From DASPJQ01 sp035299065 (lineage in GTDB: Bacteria; Bacteroidota; Bacteroidia; Flavobacteriales_D; UBA2798): DNA of 8,539 nt. Each line of letters begins with the position of its first letter. Within the stretch, counting starts at the first letter, position 1. A model generated the notes under the pieces. It was given only the letters and a program-made list of their open reading frames with translations. It did no database searches and was not told the origin of the DNA. Shown here in pieces: positions 1-5,245 of this stretch. A program made the position numbers and the translations under genes. The stretch lies in the NCBI GenBank assembly GCA_035299065.1, contig DATGXI010000147.1, forward strand, positions 1 to 8,539, given 5' to 3'.

Positions 1-552
1 AATGTGACCGACCGTAGCCTGGTGTTGCTTGACGAGATTGGTCGTGGTACCAGCACCTACGATGGAATTTCCATTGCCTGGGCCATTGCCGAGTATTTGC
101 ACGAGAACCAGAAGTCGCGCGGAAAAACCCTGTTTGCCACCCACTACCACGAGCTGAATGAAATGAGTAAGTTGTACAAGCGCATAAAGAATTTTAATGT
201 TTCGGTAAAAGAGGTGAACGGCAAAATTATTTTCATGCGTAAAGTTGTGCCGGGTGGAAGCCAGCACAGTTTTGGTATTCACGTGGCCAAACTTGCCGGC
301 ATGCCATCAAAAGTGGTAAGAAGGGCCGAGGAGATGTTGCACAAGCTGGAATCAACCCGCGAAAATGTAAACAAAGAGGAAGATTCGGTTTTGGTGAAAA
401 ACGACAACCTTCAAATGAGTTTTTTCCAGTTGCAGGACCCTGTTTTGGAACAAATCAAGGAACAGATTGAAAAAACCGATATCGATACATTAACGCCTGT
501 TGAAGCGCTTATTAAATTGAACGAGATTAAAAAAGCGATGGGGATTAAGTAA
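1..552 (+). CDS. mutS: DNA mismatch repair ATPase MutS, C-terminal part (5' end outside window)
   Basis: MutS binds base mismatches and small loops and uses ATP to recruit MutL for repair; it acts on DNA in the cytoplasm. The visible 183 codons are the end of the ATPase domain. The Walker B/signature region reads LLDEIGRGTSTYDG at the start of the fragment, and the conserved FATHYHELNE motif follows about 30 residues later. The HVAKLAGMP-VVRRAEEML segment after that is the family's C-terminal helix-turn-helix region. A full MutS is about 860 residues, so roughly four fifths of the gene lies upstream. The frame is already open at base 1; the GTG at 4 is an internal valine codon, not a start. 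The stop is TAA at 550-552. GC content is clearly higher here than in the - strand operon further on. The identification is secure. Confidence 0.97.
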   Translation, partial: NVTDRSLVLLDEIGRGTSTYDGISIAWAIAEYLHENQKSRGKTLFATHYHELNEMSKLYKRIKNFNVSVKEVNGKIIFMRKVVPGGSQHSFGIHVAKLAGMPSKVVRRAEEMLHKLESTRENVNKEEDSVLVKNDNLQMSFFQLQDPVLEQIKEQIEKTDIDTLTPVEALIKLNEIKKAMGIK

Positions 553-556
553 GCTC

Positions 557-1174
557 ATGAGAAACTATATACGTTTAATTGCGCTTTTAATCTTTTTTGT
601 TTTCCAGGTTTCTTTTTCGTCACAAACCAAAACCATTACTGCCACGCTTGACACGCCCTGGAGCGAATTTGAAAACTCCGATATGCATGCCTGTTGCAAG
701 GGATTTTGTGCTACTGAATTAAAGGCTTCATCGTTCCTGCAGGATAAATCAAAAATCAATTACGGTGCAAAAATGCTTGCTGACGATAAGCAGTCAACAG
801 CCTGGGTGGAAGGAAAGGCCGATGATGGGATAGGTGAGTGGATTGAGTTCAATTATACGTTTGATGAAAAATTCAGTGAATCGGCCGAAGGCGCCTGCAA
901 TTACCAGGAAGATTTTTTAATTGCCAATGGTTACCAGAAAAACAATACGGCCTGGAAAGAAAACAACCGGGTGAAGAAAATGAAAATGTATATTGACGGT
1001 AAATTTTACGCGGATATTGTTTTGCTGGATAAAATGGGATCACAATTGCTGCGGTTGGGATTTATAAAATCACTTAAAAAGAAAAAGGCCAAAATCAAAA
1101 TCAAATTTGTTATTGCTGAAGTGTATAAAGGGACTAAATACCGTGACACCGCAATAACCGAGATCTGGTGGTAA
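557..1174 (+). CDS. Exported protein with NADase-type glycan-binding (discoidin-like) domain
   Basis: This 205-residue protein has a clear signal peptide (MRNYIRLIALLIFFVFQVSF, cleavage likely near residues 20-22), so it is exported. From about residue 55 to the end it resembles the discoidin/F5-8C-like module known from NAD-glycohydrolase translocation proteins. The resembling features are a SSFLQD start, N-YGA--L-DD-STAWVEG (about 68-86), GEWIEF (93-98), the IANGY segment (122-126), MYIDGK (145-149) and a final VY-GTKY-DTAITEI strand. Such domains usually bind carbohydrate or support protein-protein contact; the ligand here is unknown. A short cysteine cluster (C46, C47, C51) precedes the domain. 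The ATG lies 4 nt after the mutS stop, so the two genes may be co-transcribed, although their functions are not obviously linked. No Shine-Dalgarno is visible, which is usual for Bacteroidota. The gene call is sure; the domain assignment rests on motif recognition only. Confidence 0.85.
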   Translation: MRNYIRLIALLIFFVFQVSFSSQTKTITATLDTPWSEFENSDMHACCKGFCATELKASSFLQDKSKINYGAKMLADDKQSTAWVEGKADDGIGEWIEFNYTFDEKFSESAEGACNYQEDFLIANGYQKNNTAWKENNRVKKMKMYIDGKFYADIVLLDKMGSQLLRLGFIKSLKKKKAKIKIKFVIAEVYKGTKYRDTAITEIWW

Positions 1175-1220
1175 AAAAAAGGGAATCCAAATGGATTCCC
1201 CTTCACTAAATTCCTTTTTT
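1173..1220. terminator. Bidirectional rho-independent terminator between convergent genes
   Basis: An 8-bp perfect stem (GGGAATCC at 1181-1188 with GGATTCCC at 1193-1200) encloses an AAAT loop. On the - strand the hairpin is followed directly by eight U residues (the A run at 1173-1180), a textbook terminator for the T9SS-cargo gene. On the + strand a T run follows at 1215-1220, about 14 nt after the stem, so termination of the mutS-side transcript should be weaker. The A run overlaps the last two bases of the + strand gene's stop codon. Confidence 0.85.
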
Positions 1221-1221
1221 A

Positions 1222-2124
1222 TTAATTAACCGATAGTTTTTGGAAAGAACTTCCAGCCTGAACGGTATAAATTCCAGCAGGTAATGTTGAAATATCAAGT
1301 GTAATGGTATTTGCTCCAACAGTTGTTGTTTTATTTTCTTTATAAACAACTTTTCCATCCAATGCAGTAATGGAAACAGTTGTTGATGAGGATTGGCTGT
1401 TAAAATTCAGTTGAACAGTTTCATCAGCAGGGTTAGGGAAAATGGCCAGTAAAGACGATGGATTGTTTTCTGTAATGCCGGTAGGTGTAGCACCAACCCA
1501 GTACAATAAATTATCGCTTGCGCTGAAAACAGCTACACTTAATAATGGACTTGTTATGTACCACCTGTAATCATCGGTACTGCCATAACTTTCTTTTACG
1601 CGCACAACATTTGTATACGTGTTTCCGCTGGGCATGATAAGCGTGCCATAACCATCATAGGTTACTGTAACATTACTGGTACTGCTGCTTTCAGTATAGC
1701 TGTCAGTAAACGTATCGTTAAAGTTCCACGGATAATGCATAATGGTTTTGGGATTTGCAGAATAATCATCACTGCCACCTGTAGCTGTAATTAATGAAGC
1801 CCAGTTAATCATTTCAGTGGGGGTATTTTGAAAATACGAATACGCGACACCGGAAACGGAATAGCACCAGTTTGCAGAAGGGAACGAGGATCCGAATGCG
1901 GATGTGGCAGGATTAATCACTGACAATGTTCCCAAACTTGAAAAACTTAATGAGCTAAAGTCCCATGTTTGGCTTGCGCCAGCACTTCCAGCGCTCAAAC
2001 AAGGTGCAGTTGATAAGGGAGCTGAATACCCAACAGCAGGTACATTGCTTGCATCGGTAATTACCGGCTGTGAAATCGCCTGGAAAGAAGCCAGGGCAAA
2101 AGACAATTGTAAAATTTTTCTCAT
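1222..2124 (-). CDS. Secreted protein with C-terminal type IX secretion sorting domain
   Basis: This 300-residue protein begins with a Sec signal peptide (MRKILQLSFALASFQAIS, then QPVITD). It ends in a T9SS type A sorting domain, about residues 225-300. That domain holds the FPNPADETVQLNF motif, ITALDGKVVYKE, the LDISTLPAGIYTVQ strand and a short basic-hydrophobic end (QKLSVN). The type IX system carries such proteins across the outer membrane and usually removes the tail. The middle (about 20-220) is rich in Ser, Thr, Gly and aromatic residues, including a YDGYGTLIMPSGNTYTNVVRVKE stretch. I recall this stretch from other Bacteroidota secreted proteins of unknown role, and I see no catalytic motif. 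It is a single gene, convergent with the upstream + strand gene, with its own promoter candidate and terminator. The cargo assignment is sure; the molecular function is unknown. Confidence 0.92.
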   Translation of the reverse strand: MRKILQLSFALASFQAISQPVITDASNVPAVGYSAPLSTAPCLSAGSAGASQTWDFSSLSFSSLGTLSVINPATSAFGSSFPSANWCYSVSGVAYSYFQNTPTEMINWASLITATGGSDDYSANPKTIMHYPWNFNDTFTDSYTESSSTSNVTVTYDGYGTLIMPSGNTYTNVVRVKESYGSTDDYRWYITSPLLSVAVFSASDNLLYWVGATPTGITENNPSSLLAIFPNPADETVQLNFNSQSSSTTVSITALDGKVVYKENKTTTVGANTITLDISTLPAGIYTVQAGSSFQKLSVN

Positions 2125-2204
2125 AGAATTTGGTTTGTTCCTTACTCGTTTGGCTTTTCAGTTCCGCCCCGTTTATGGTTCCTGGTCTCCATGAGGTTCC
2201 GGTG

Positions 2205-2231
2205 CAAATATAAGGCAAAATTTATTTGCAA
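2205..2231 (-). promoter_or_regulatory. Candidate Bacteroidota promoter for the T9SS-cargo gene
   Basis: The - strand reads TATATTTG (complement of 2205-2212), a perfect match to the Bacteroidota -7 consensus TAnnTTTG. TTG lies 16 bases upstream (complement of 2229-2231), slightly closer than the usual -33 spacing. Transcription would begin near 2198 and leave a 5' leader of about 75 nt before the ATG at 2124. The leader contains a GGAACC direct repeat but no recognised riboswitch. Confidence 0.5.
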
Positions 2232-2239
2232 CTAAAAAT

Positions 2240-2545
2240 TCAGTTCAATTTTCGATTTGAAAGCACTTTGAAATTGTAATAAATGGTGGAAAAGTAGCTT
2301 TCTGGAGTGGGATTTTGTTCTTTGACCAAGTTCCCTTCACGCCTTTTGGGTTTTTCATCGTTGGTTTCTAATTCCGTTTTTGGAATCGGATTTAAACTTA
2401 TGTCACGAGCAATAGTGATATAAAATAATTCGGCAAATTTCACAACTGTATCAGCAATTCATTGGGCTAATTCATCATCCAGATTTTTCCAGCCTTTCAT
2501 TTGTTTTACTTTTTGCGCGGTAGTAATTTGGGGTTCGTCATTCAT
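2240..2545 (-). pseudogene. Small gene interrupted by an in-frame TGA
   Basis: One - strand frame stays open from an ATG at 2545 to the stop at 2240, except for a single TGA at 2459-2461. Before the stop it encodes 28 residues beginning MNDEPQITTAQ and ending in WKNLDDELAQ. After the stop it continues IADTVVKFAELFYITIA and then a charged tail. Across the stop the frame reads as one amphipathic helix. The stop could come from a single CGA-to-TGA change, so I infer a recently inactivated small helical protein. I do not recognise its family with confidence. The 3' part contains a dispersed repeat copy (2307-2338), so the last third of the frame is probably not original gene. It lies 29 nt downstream of the four-gene operon in the same direction and may once have been its fifth gene. 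The alternative is that the downstream 67-codon frame is chance. Confidence 0.5.
2307..2338 (-). repeat. Dispersed, partly decayed copy of the tRNA-Leu-associated repeat core
   Basis: These 32 bases match 4977-5008 at 29 of 32 positions and in the same orientation. The shared core includes GTGGGATTTTG and GACCAAGTTCCCTTC. Two of the three changes fall in the small TGC-type loop region, and one breaks the TTGGTC/GACCAA stem seen in the intact units. It sits alone, without the flanking palindromes, inside the tail of the broken small gene. Confidence 0.8.
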
Positions 2546-2574
2546 ATTAATAGTTTAATTCATCGTCTACAATC

Positions 2575-3126
2575 TCATTCAACGCATCCTAATTTTCCAT
2601 CCTCACAACTTTCCTTGTTTTCCTTGTTTGACAGCTTCCCATTTTCATCAAAATATTCCCAAACACCGCAATCACATTCTTCGCCCATCAGGTAATTCTC
2701 TAAAAATTTCCTGGACTTAATTTTTCCATTAGAAAAATAATCAATGATTTCAGTAATGACGTGAGTGTCGTGATAATTTACACCTGCATCGTATTTGTAG
2801 TTTTTCTCTTTAACCATGAAGCCAGTTGAATCGAAGAATTGTTCATTAGAGATGCAAATCCCACCATTCACTGGTACTTCCATCCATTTGTGTTTAATTT
2901 TACCAGAATGGAAATATTCGATGAATAAAGTTTCTCCTGTAATAGAATCAACCTGTTGAATAATGGAATTTCCAATCAACTTCTTATCACTGGATTCAAA
3001 TTTAGCAACGGAATCCGTAGCATTTTTAGGATCATTTTTTTCACTTTGGCCATTAAAATTACATGAGCAAAACATGAATGCTGAATAAAGGATTAAATTG
3101 TATGAAGGGAGTTTACTTAATTTCAT
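2575..3126 (-). CDS. Lipoprotein with MORN-like (YwqK-type) repeats
   Basis: This 183-residue predicted lipoprotein starts MKLSKLPSYNLILYSAFMFCSC, with the lipid-bearing cysteine most likely C22. Short beta-hairpin repeats of the MORN_2 type, as in YwqK-family proteins, follow. They are visible as YFHSGKIK (71-78), FFDSTGFMVKE (97-107), YFSNGKIKSR (130-139) and WEYFDENGKLSNKE (156-169). In this family the repeats form a flat beta-sheet; the YwqK 'antitoxin' label is a database name and does not prove a toxin-antitoxin role. The frame is open further upstream to 3168. I chose the ATG at 3126 because it gives a proper lipoprotein signal and overlaps the upstream gene by only 14 nt, consistent with translational coupling. 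It is the last intact gene of the four-gene - strand operon. Confidence 0.82.
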   Translation of the reverse strand: MKLSKLPSYNLILYSAFMFCSCNFNGQSEKNDPKNATDSVAKFESSDKKLIGNSIIQQVDSITGETLFIEYFHSGKIKHKWMEVPVNGGICISNEQFFDSTGFMVKEKNYKYDAGVNYHDTHVITEIIDYFSNGKIKSRKFLENYLMGEECDCGVWEYFDENGKLSNKENKESCEDGKLGCVE

Positions 3127-3634
3127 AATGTCCCTTATTGAAGTTGTGATAGTTACATTCAGTACCATTCCATTTCAGCTCCTTCCAAACAAATCGCGAT
3201 TTGTTTTTATCATACCATTTTTGCAAATTGACTTCAAATTTCTTTCTGTTCTCGTAACCATTAATAGCATTCCAATAAGCGCAATCTCCACAACCATTTT
3301 TGTCAAACTTTGCACCAAGTAATTTGTATTTCGGAATTTTAATAATCAATTCTTCAAGAATTCTAAATGCTATATCACCAACCCGATACGTTCCGCCAAA
3401 ATGCGGAATCAAAATATTTGTTCTTGTGGTGTCACTAATCTTTTGGATTAGGGTTGGAATTGCAAGTTCCTTCATAGAAGCAATTCTCCAAAAAAGAGAC
3501 AAGCTATCTGGCTGATCAATTGCAGAGGCTTCGCAATTGGGAATCTTATTAATAAATTTCAAACTATCAATAATTTCAATGTTTCCAAAACAAATGTTCG
3601 GAAATAGGAACATAAGTAAAATTAATTTCTTCAT
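3113..3634 (-). CDS. Exported protein of unknown function
   Basis: This 173-residue protein has a Sec signal peptide (MKKLILLMFLFPNICFG, cleavage near residue 17) and no lipobox cysteine, so it is periplasmic or secreted. The mature part looks mainly helical. It has a LAIPTLIQKISD segment (57-68), a GGTYRVGDIAFRILEELI segment (80-97), a CGDC pair (C115, C118) and a basic-aromatic NRKKFEVNLQKWYDKNKSRFVW stretch (129-150). I recall this arrangement from uncharacterised Bacteroidota proteins but cannot assign an activity. The CxxC-like pair could be a disulfide or a metal site, but nothing else suggests an oxidoreductase. Its start ATG overlaps the preceding stop as ATGA (4 nt), and its end overlaps the next start by 14 nt, so it is firmly within an operon. 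Confidence 0.8.
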   Translation of the reverse strand: MKKLILLMFLFPNICFGNIEIIDSLKFINKIPNCEASAIDQPDSLSLFWRIASMKELAIPTLIQKISDTTRTNILIPHFGGTYRVGDIAFRILEELIIKIPKYKLLGAKFDKNGCGDCAYWNAINGYENRKKFEVNLQKWYDKNKSRFVWKELKWNGTECNYHNFNKGHYEIK

Positions 3635-4200
3635 TTAATTGTAATTCTTTTAAAGTAATGTCCGGAACCGCCCGCTCCTGTATCGATTAAAATATCAAAT
3701 TGTTTATTATTTATTTTCGTAACTCGATTTTCTTCATTGCAACCATAAGCGGACTCATTCGCAAGTTCCACCCAATTATTATTAACTAAAGCTAAAACAC
3801 TCTGATAGCCCCAACAGCCGTTTAAACTTCCCGGAAGAATAAGAACTTCGTCAATGCTATCGCCATTTAAGTCACCTACATTAAATATCTTTGCATTAAA
3901 GGAGTCACCTGCGATTTTGATTCGTGGTATATTCGAGGAGAATGTCACATAGGTTCTATGAGCATCTGCATTTTTTTCGTTATTATGAATTAAATAATGA
4001 AACACATAGGCTGTATCCTTTTTTATTTTGTTTCCGAAATCACCAAAATTCAAATATTCCTCCTTAGACAAAATTACAGAATCCAATACTTTTGGAGTAG
4101 CACTTGATGATTTTCTATTTTGTGTTTTATCATGTAATTTTTCTTCATGGTTTCCACATGAAAAAATGAGAATACAAATAGTATAAAAAAAATATTTCAT
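3631..4200 (-). CDS. Lipoprotein with EF-hand-like (FG-GAP/VCBS-type) loop
   Basis: This 189-residue predicted lipoprotein starts MKYFFYTICILIFSC with a lipobox ending at C15. A charged linker follows to about residue 40. The C-terminal part contains FSSNIPRI (87-94) and a calcium-loop-like DLNGDSIDE (110-118), where D110, N112, D114 and D117/E118 are the likely ligands. ILPGSLNGCWGYQSV follows, then a TGAGGSGHYF segment near the end. This block resembles residues 364-422 of the 472-residue lipoprotein at 6071-7489, so the two appear to share a domain. Such loops in FG-GAP/VCBS-like proteins bind calcium and stabilise beta-propeller blades; only one is present here, so this is at most a fragment of that fold. 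The start ATG follows the upstream TAA with no gap, and the stop overlaps the next ATG. Confidence 0.82.
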   Translation of the reverse strand: MKYFFYTICILIFSCGNHEEKLHDKTQNRKSSSATPKVLDSVILSKEEYLNFGDFGNKIKKDTAYVFHYLIHNNEKNADAHRTYVTFSSNIPRIKIAGDSFNAKIFNVGDLNGDSIDEVLILPGSLNGCWGYQSVLALVNNNWVELANESAYGCNEENRVTKINNKQFDILIDTGAGGSGHYFKRITIK

Positions 4201-4806
4201 TTATTCAATAATTATTTCAACTCTTTGATTAACTCTATGAAGATCATTTCTTTTTTTCTTATCCGTCTCTTTTGAAATTGTTTCCAAGCTGATTATTGGT
4301 TTTGTGGAGCCCCATCCGACAGTTCTAATACGAAGTGTATCCGCTTTAAGTCTCTTGAATTCTTTCATGCAACCAGTTGCATATTGATTACTTAATCTGT
4401 CACTAAATTTCGCATTATATCTTAAATCCATATGAAAATCAAGTCGAATCTTCGCTTTTTTATTTTCAATTAAAAAATGTAGAATGGTATCATAAACGTA
4501 TTTGTTTATGCAATGCATTGAGCTTAAGCTATCAAATTTTCTATTACAATCAAGGCAACATGGATATGTCGTACAAGGGCCATCTTTAGGGTAATAAAAT
4601 TTTATTATTCTTTTAGATCCTTTGGAAAAGGACGTGTCATTCCAATTAAAAATTTTGGTCTGAGAATCTTGCTGAACAATCGTATCAGGACGATCCATTG
4701 CAGTGGTCGACTCTATTAAGACGGATGAATTAACTTTCCCGCGAAAAGCAAAGCAAATTGATGGTAAAAGAACCCCAAGAAAAACATATCGTTTTAATAA
4801 AGACAT
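4201..4806 (-). CDS. Exported protein with divergent OmpA-like C-terminal domain
   Basis: This 201-residue protein has a Sec signal (MSLLKRYVFLGVLLPSICFA). About residues 100-201 resemble the OmpA-like peptidoglycan-binding domain: a helix and strand (YDTILHFLIENKKAKIRLDFHMD, with D127 where GHTD is usual), SDRLSNQYATGCMKEF for the LS-RA helix, RIRTVGWGSTKPI for the Ri--G-G---P strand, and the hallmark RVNQRVEIII at 191-200. The peptidoglycan-contacting Asp and Arg positions appear kept, but the histidine-threonine pair is altered, so binding is likely but unproven. A cysteine-rich insert (C78, C83, C84, C87, C99) precedes the domain. No beta-barrel or lipid anchor is present, so it is probably a free periplasmic wall-binding protein. 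It is the first gene of the four-gene operon; the next ATG follows its TAA directly. Confidence 0.8.
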   Translation of the reverse strand: MSLLKRYVFLGVLLPSICFAFRGKVNSSVLIESTTAMDRPDTIVQQDSQTKIFNWNDTSFSKGSKRIIKFYYPKDGPCTTYPCCLDCNRKFDSLSSMHCINKYVYDTILHFLIENKKAKIRLDFHMDLRYNAKFSDRLSNQYATGCMKEFKRLKADTLRIRTVGWGSTKPIISLETISKETDKKKRNDLHRVNQRVEIIIE

Positions 4807-4815
4807 TTTATGCCT

Positions 4816-4823
4816 TAAATATA
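4816..4823 (-). promoter_or_regulatory. Possible -7 element for the four-gene operon
   Basis: The - strand reads TATATTTA, seven of eight matches to TAnnTTTG. It lies only 9 nt before the operon's first ATG, so the mRNA would be nearly leaderless. No TTG is visible at the expected -33 spacing. This is a weak candidate; read-through from the tRNA-Leu side is an alternative source of transcription. Confidence 0.3.
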
Positions 4824-4848
4824 AGACTTAATAAAAACGCTTAATATA

Positions 4849-4873
4849 TTGAGGTAGCAGGAATCGAACCAAA
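4849..4873 (-). pseudogene. Degenerate tRNA 3' end (T-arm plus acceptor strand)
   Basis: On the - strand the sequence holds a T-loop TTCGATT (complement of 4862-4868), a 3' T-stem CCTGC and an acceptor-like TACCTCA. The 5' T-stem reads TTTGG and pairs at only three of five positions, one of them a wobble. No anticodon arm or D-arm is visible upstream, so this is a relic rather than a gene. It is not the same tRNA as tRNA-Leu at 5251. Such 3'-end fragments are typical footprints of elements that integrate at tRNA genes. Confidence 0.55.
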
Positions 4874-4912
4874 ATCCTCTTTTTTAACAAATAAAAACCA
4901 ACATTTTCAAAC

Positions 4913-4965
4913 AAACAATGGCGATTGACGTAGTCTTCCGCCATTGTTTTCGAACAAAAGTTCGA
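4913..4965. repeat. Two adjacent palindromes at the outer end of the array
   Basis: The first is an 11-bp perfect stem (AAACAATGGCG at 4913-4923 with 4939-4949) around a 15-nt loop. That loop itself contains a GAC/GTC inverted pair. The second follows immediately: TCGAAC (4950-4955), loop AAAA, GTTCGA (4960-4965). Together they occupy the position before repeat unit A that the longer palindromes occupy before unit B and before tRNA-Leu. No T run follows on either strand, so they do not look like terminators. Confidence 0.75.
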
Positions 4966-4968
4966 CAG

Positions 4969-5025
4969 TACCTTGGGTGGGATTTTGGTCTGCGACCAAG
5001 TTCCCTTCTTGACTCATTCAAAGTG
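4969..5025 (-). repeat. 57-bp tRNA-associated repeat, unit A
   Basis: This unit is identical to unit B (5066-5122) at 53 of 57 positions; the last 40 bases, from the GGTC stem to CAAAGTG, are identical. Its first bases (TACCTTGGGTGGGAT) are a diverged copy of the tRNA-Leu 3' end (complement of TACCTCGGGCGG at 5251-5262). Inside it, TTGGTC (4985-4990) and GACCAA (4994-4999) form a hairpin with a TGC loop, and outer GGGA/TCCC can extend it. The stretch can be read as a short open frame on either strand, but it is a repeat and not coding. The strand is given relative to tRNA-Leu. Confidence 0.85.
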
Positions 5026-5060
5026 AACAAACCCATGCATAAGCATGGGTTTGTTCACTT
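5021..5060. repeat. Perfect 18-bp palindrome between repeat units A and B
   Basis: AAGTGAACAAACCCATGC (5021-5038) pairs perfectly with 5043-5060 across the four-base loop ATAA. The outer five pairs use the end of unit A (AAGTG) and the bases just before unit B (CACTT), so the constant sequences frame the variable stem. No U-rich tail follows on either strand, so it is not a standard terminator. Confidence 0.9.
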
Positions 5061-5077
5061 ATTCGTACCTCGGGCGG
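5055..5077 (-). repeat. 23-bp direct repeat of the tRNA-Leu 3' end, outer copy
   Basis: These 23 bases are identical to 5240-5262. They comprise TCACTTATTCG followed by the last 12 bases of tRNA-Leu (TACCTCGGGCGG on this strand). The two copies are 185 bp apart and bound exactly one palindrome-plus-unit module. An exact duplication of a tRNA 3' end plus its downstream flank resembles an attachment-site duplication. Confidence 0.85.
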
Positions 5078-5122
5078 CATTCTGGTCTGCGACCAAGTTC
5101 CCTTCTTGACTCATTCAAAGTG
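5066..5122 (-). repeat. 57-bp tRNA-associated repeat, unit B
   Basis: This is the second copy of the 57-bp unit. Its first 12 bases are identical to the tRNA-Leu 3' end, so it is closer to the source than unit A, whose tRNA portion has three or four changes. The C-to-G change near the start weakens the outer GGGA/TCCC stem, but TGGTC/GACCA is retained. It is followed directly by the four-way-junction element. Confidence 0.85.
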
Positions 5123-5245
5123 GTAGATGTTCGCATTGTCATGCGAACTTTTCGTTTATACCTGTTTCCTCACTTGAATGGAATTCAGATTCGGAAACAG
5201 GTATAAACGAAAATGACGCGCTTAAGGCGCGTCATCTACTCACTT
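5118..5245. repeat. 128-nt multi-arm palindromic element (potential four-way junction)
   Basis: The outer stem pairs AAGTG-GTAGA (5118-5127) with TCTAC-T-CACTT (5235-5245), with one bulged T. Three arms lie inside with almost no unpaired bases between them. GTTCGCAT (5129-5136) pairs with 5141-5148 across TGTC. A perfect 21-bp arm pairs 5149-5169 with 5193-5213 around a 23-nt loop. ATGACGCGC (5213-5221) pairs with 5227-5235. As DNA it could extrude as a cruciform; as RNA downstream of tRNA-Leu it would be a compact cloverleaf-like fold. It occupies the slot that the simple 18-bp palindrome fills between units A and B. No T run follows. Confidence 0.85.

Noticed and set aside
2459..2461. TGA read-through as selenocysteine or tryptophan
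   Set aside because: No selenocysteine insertion hairpin is apparent, and neighbouring genes use TGA as a normal stop (for example at 2575 and 3631).
3127..3168. Longer start for the MORN-like lipoprotein at 3168
   Set aside because: The extra 14 residues would bury the lipoprotein signal inside the protein and lengthen the overlap with the upstream gene.
5021..5060. Terminator for tRNA-Leu
   Set aside because: The 18-bp stem has no U tract on either strand, and a full repeat unit separates it from the tRNA.
4918..5109. A 63-codon + strand open frame over the repeat array
   Set aside because: It lies wholly within the repeats and palindromes, has no export signal or domain, and mirrors repeat codons (GWDFGLRPSSLL) that arise from the unit itself.
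5118..5245. Retron msr-msd RNA (long perfect hairpin between inverted repeats)
   Set aside because: No reverse transcriptase gene lies in the window, and the element sits in a slot that a plain hairpin fills one unit away.
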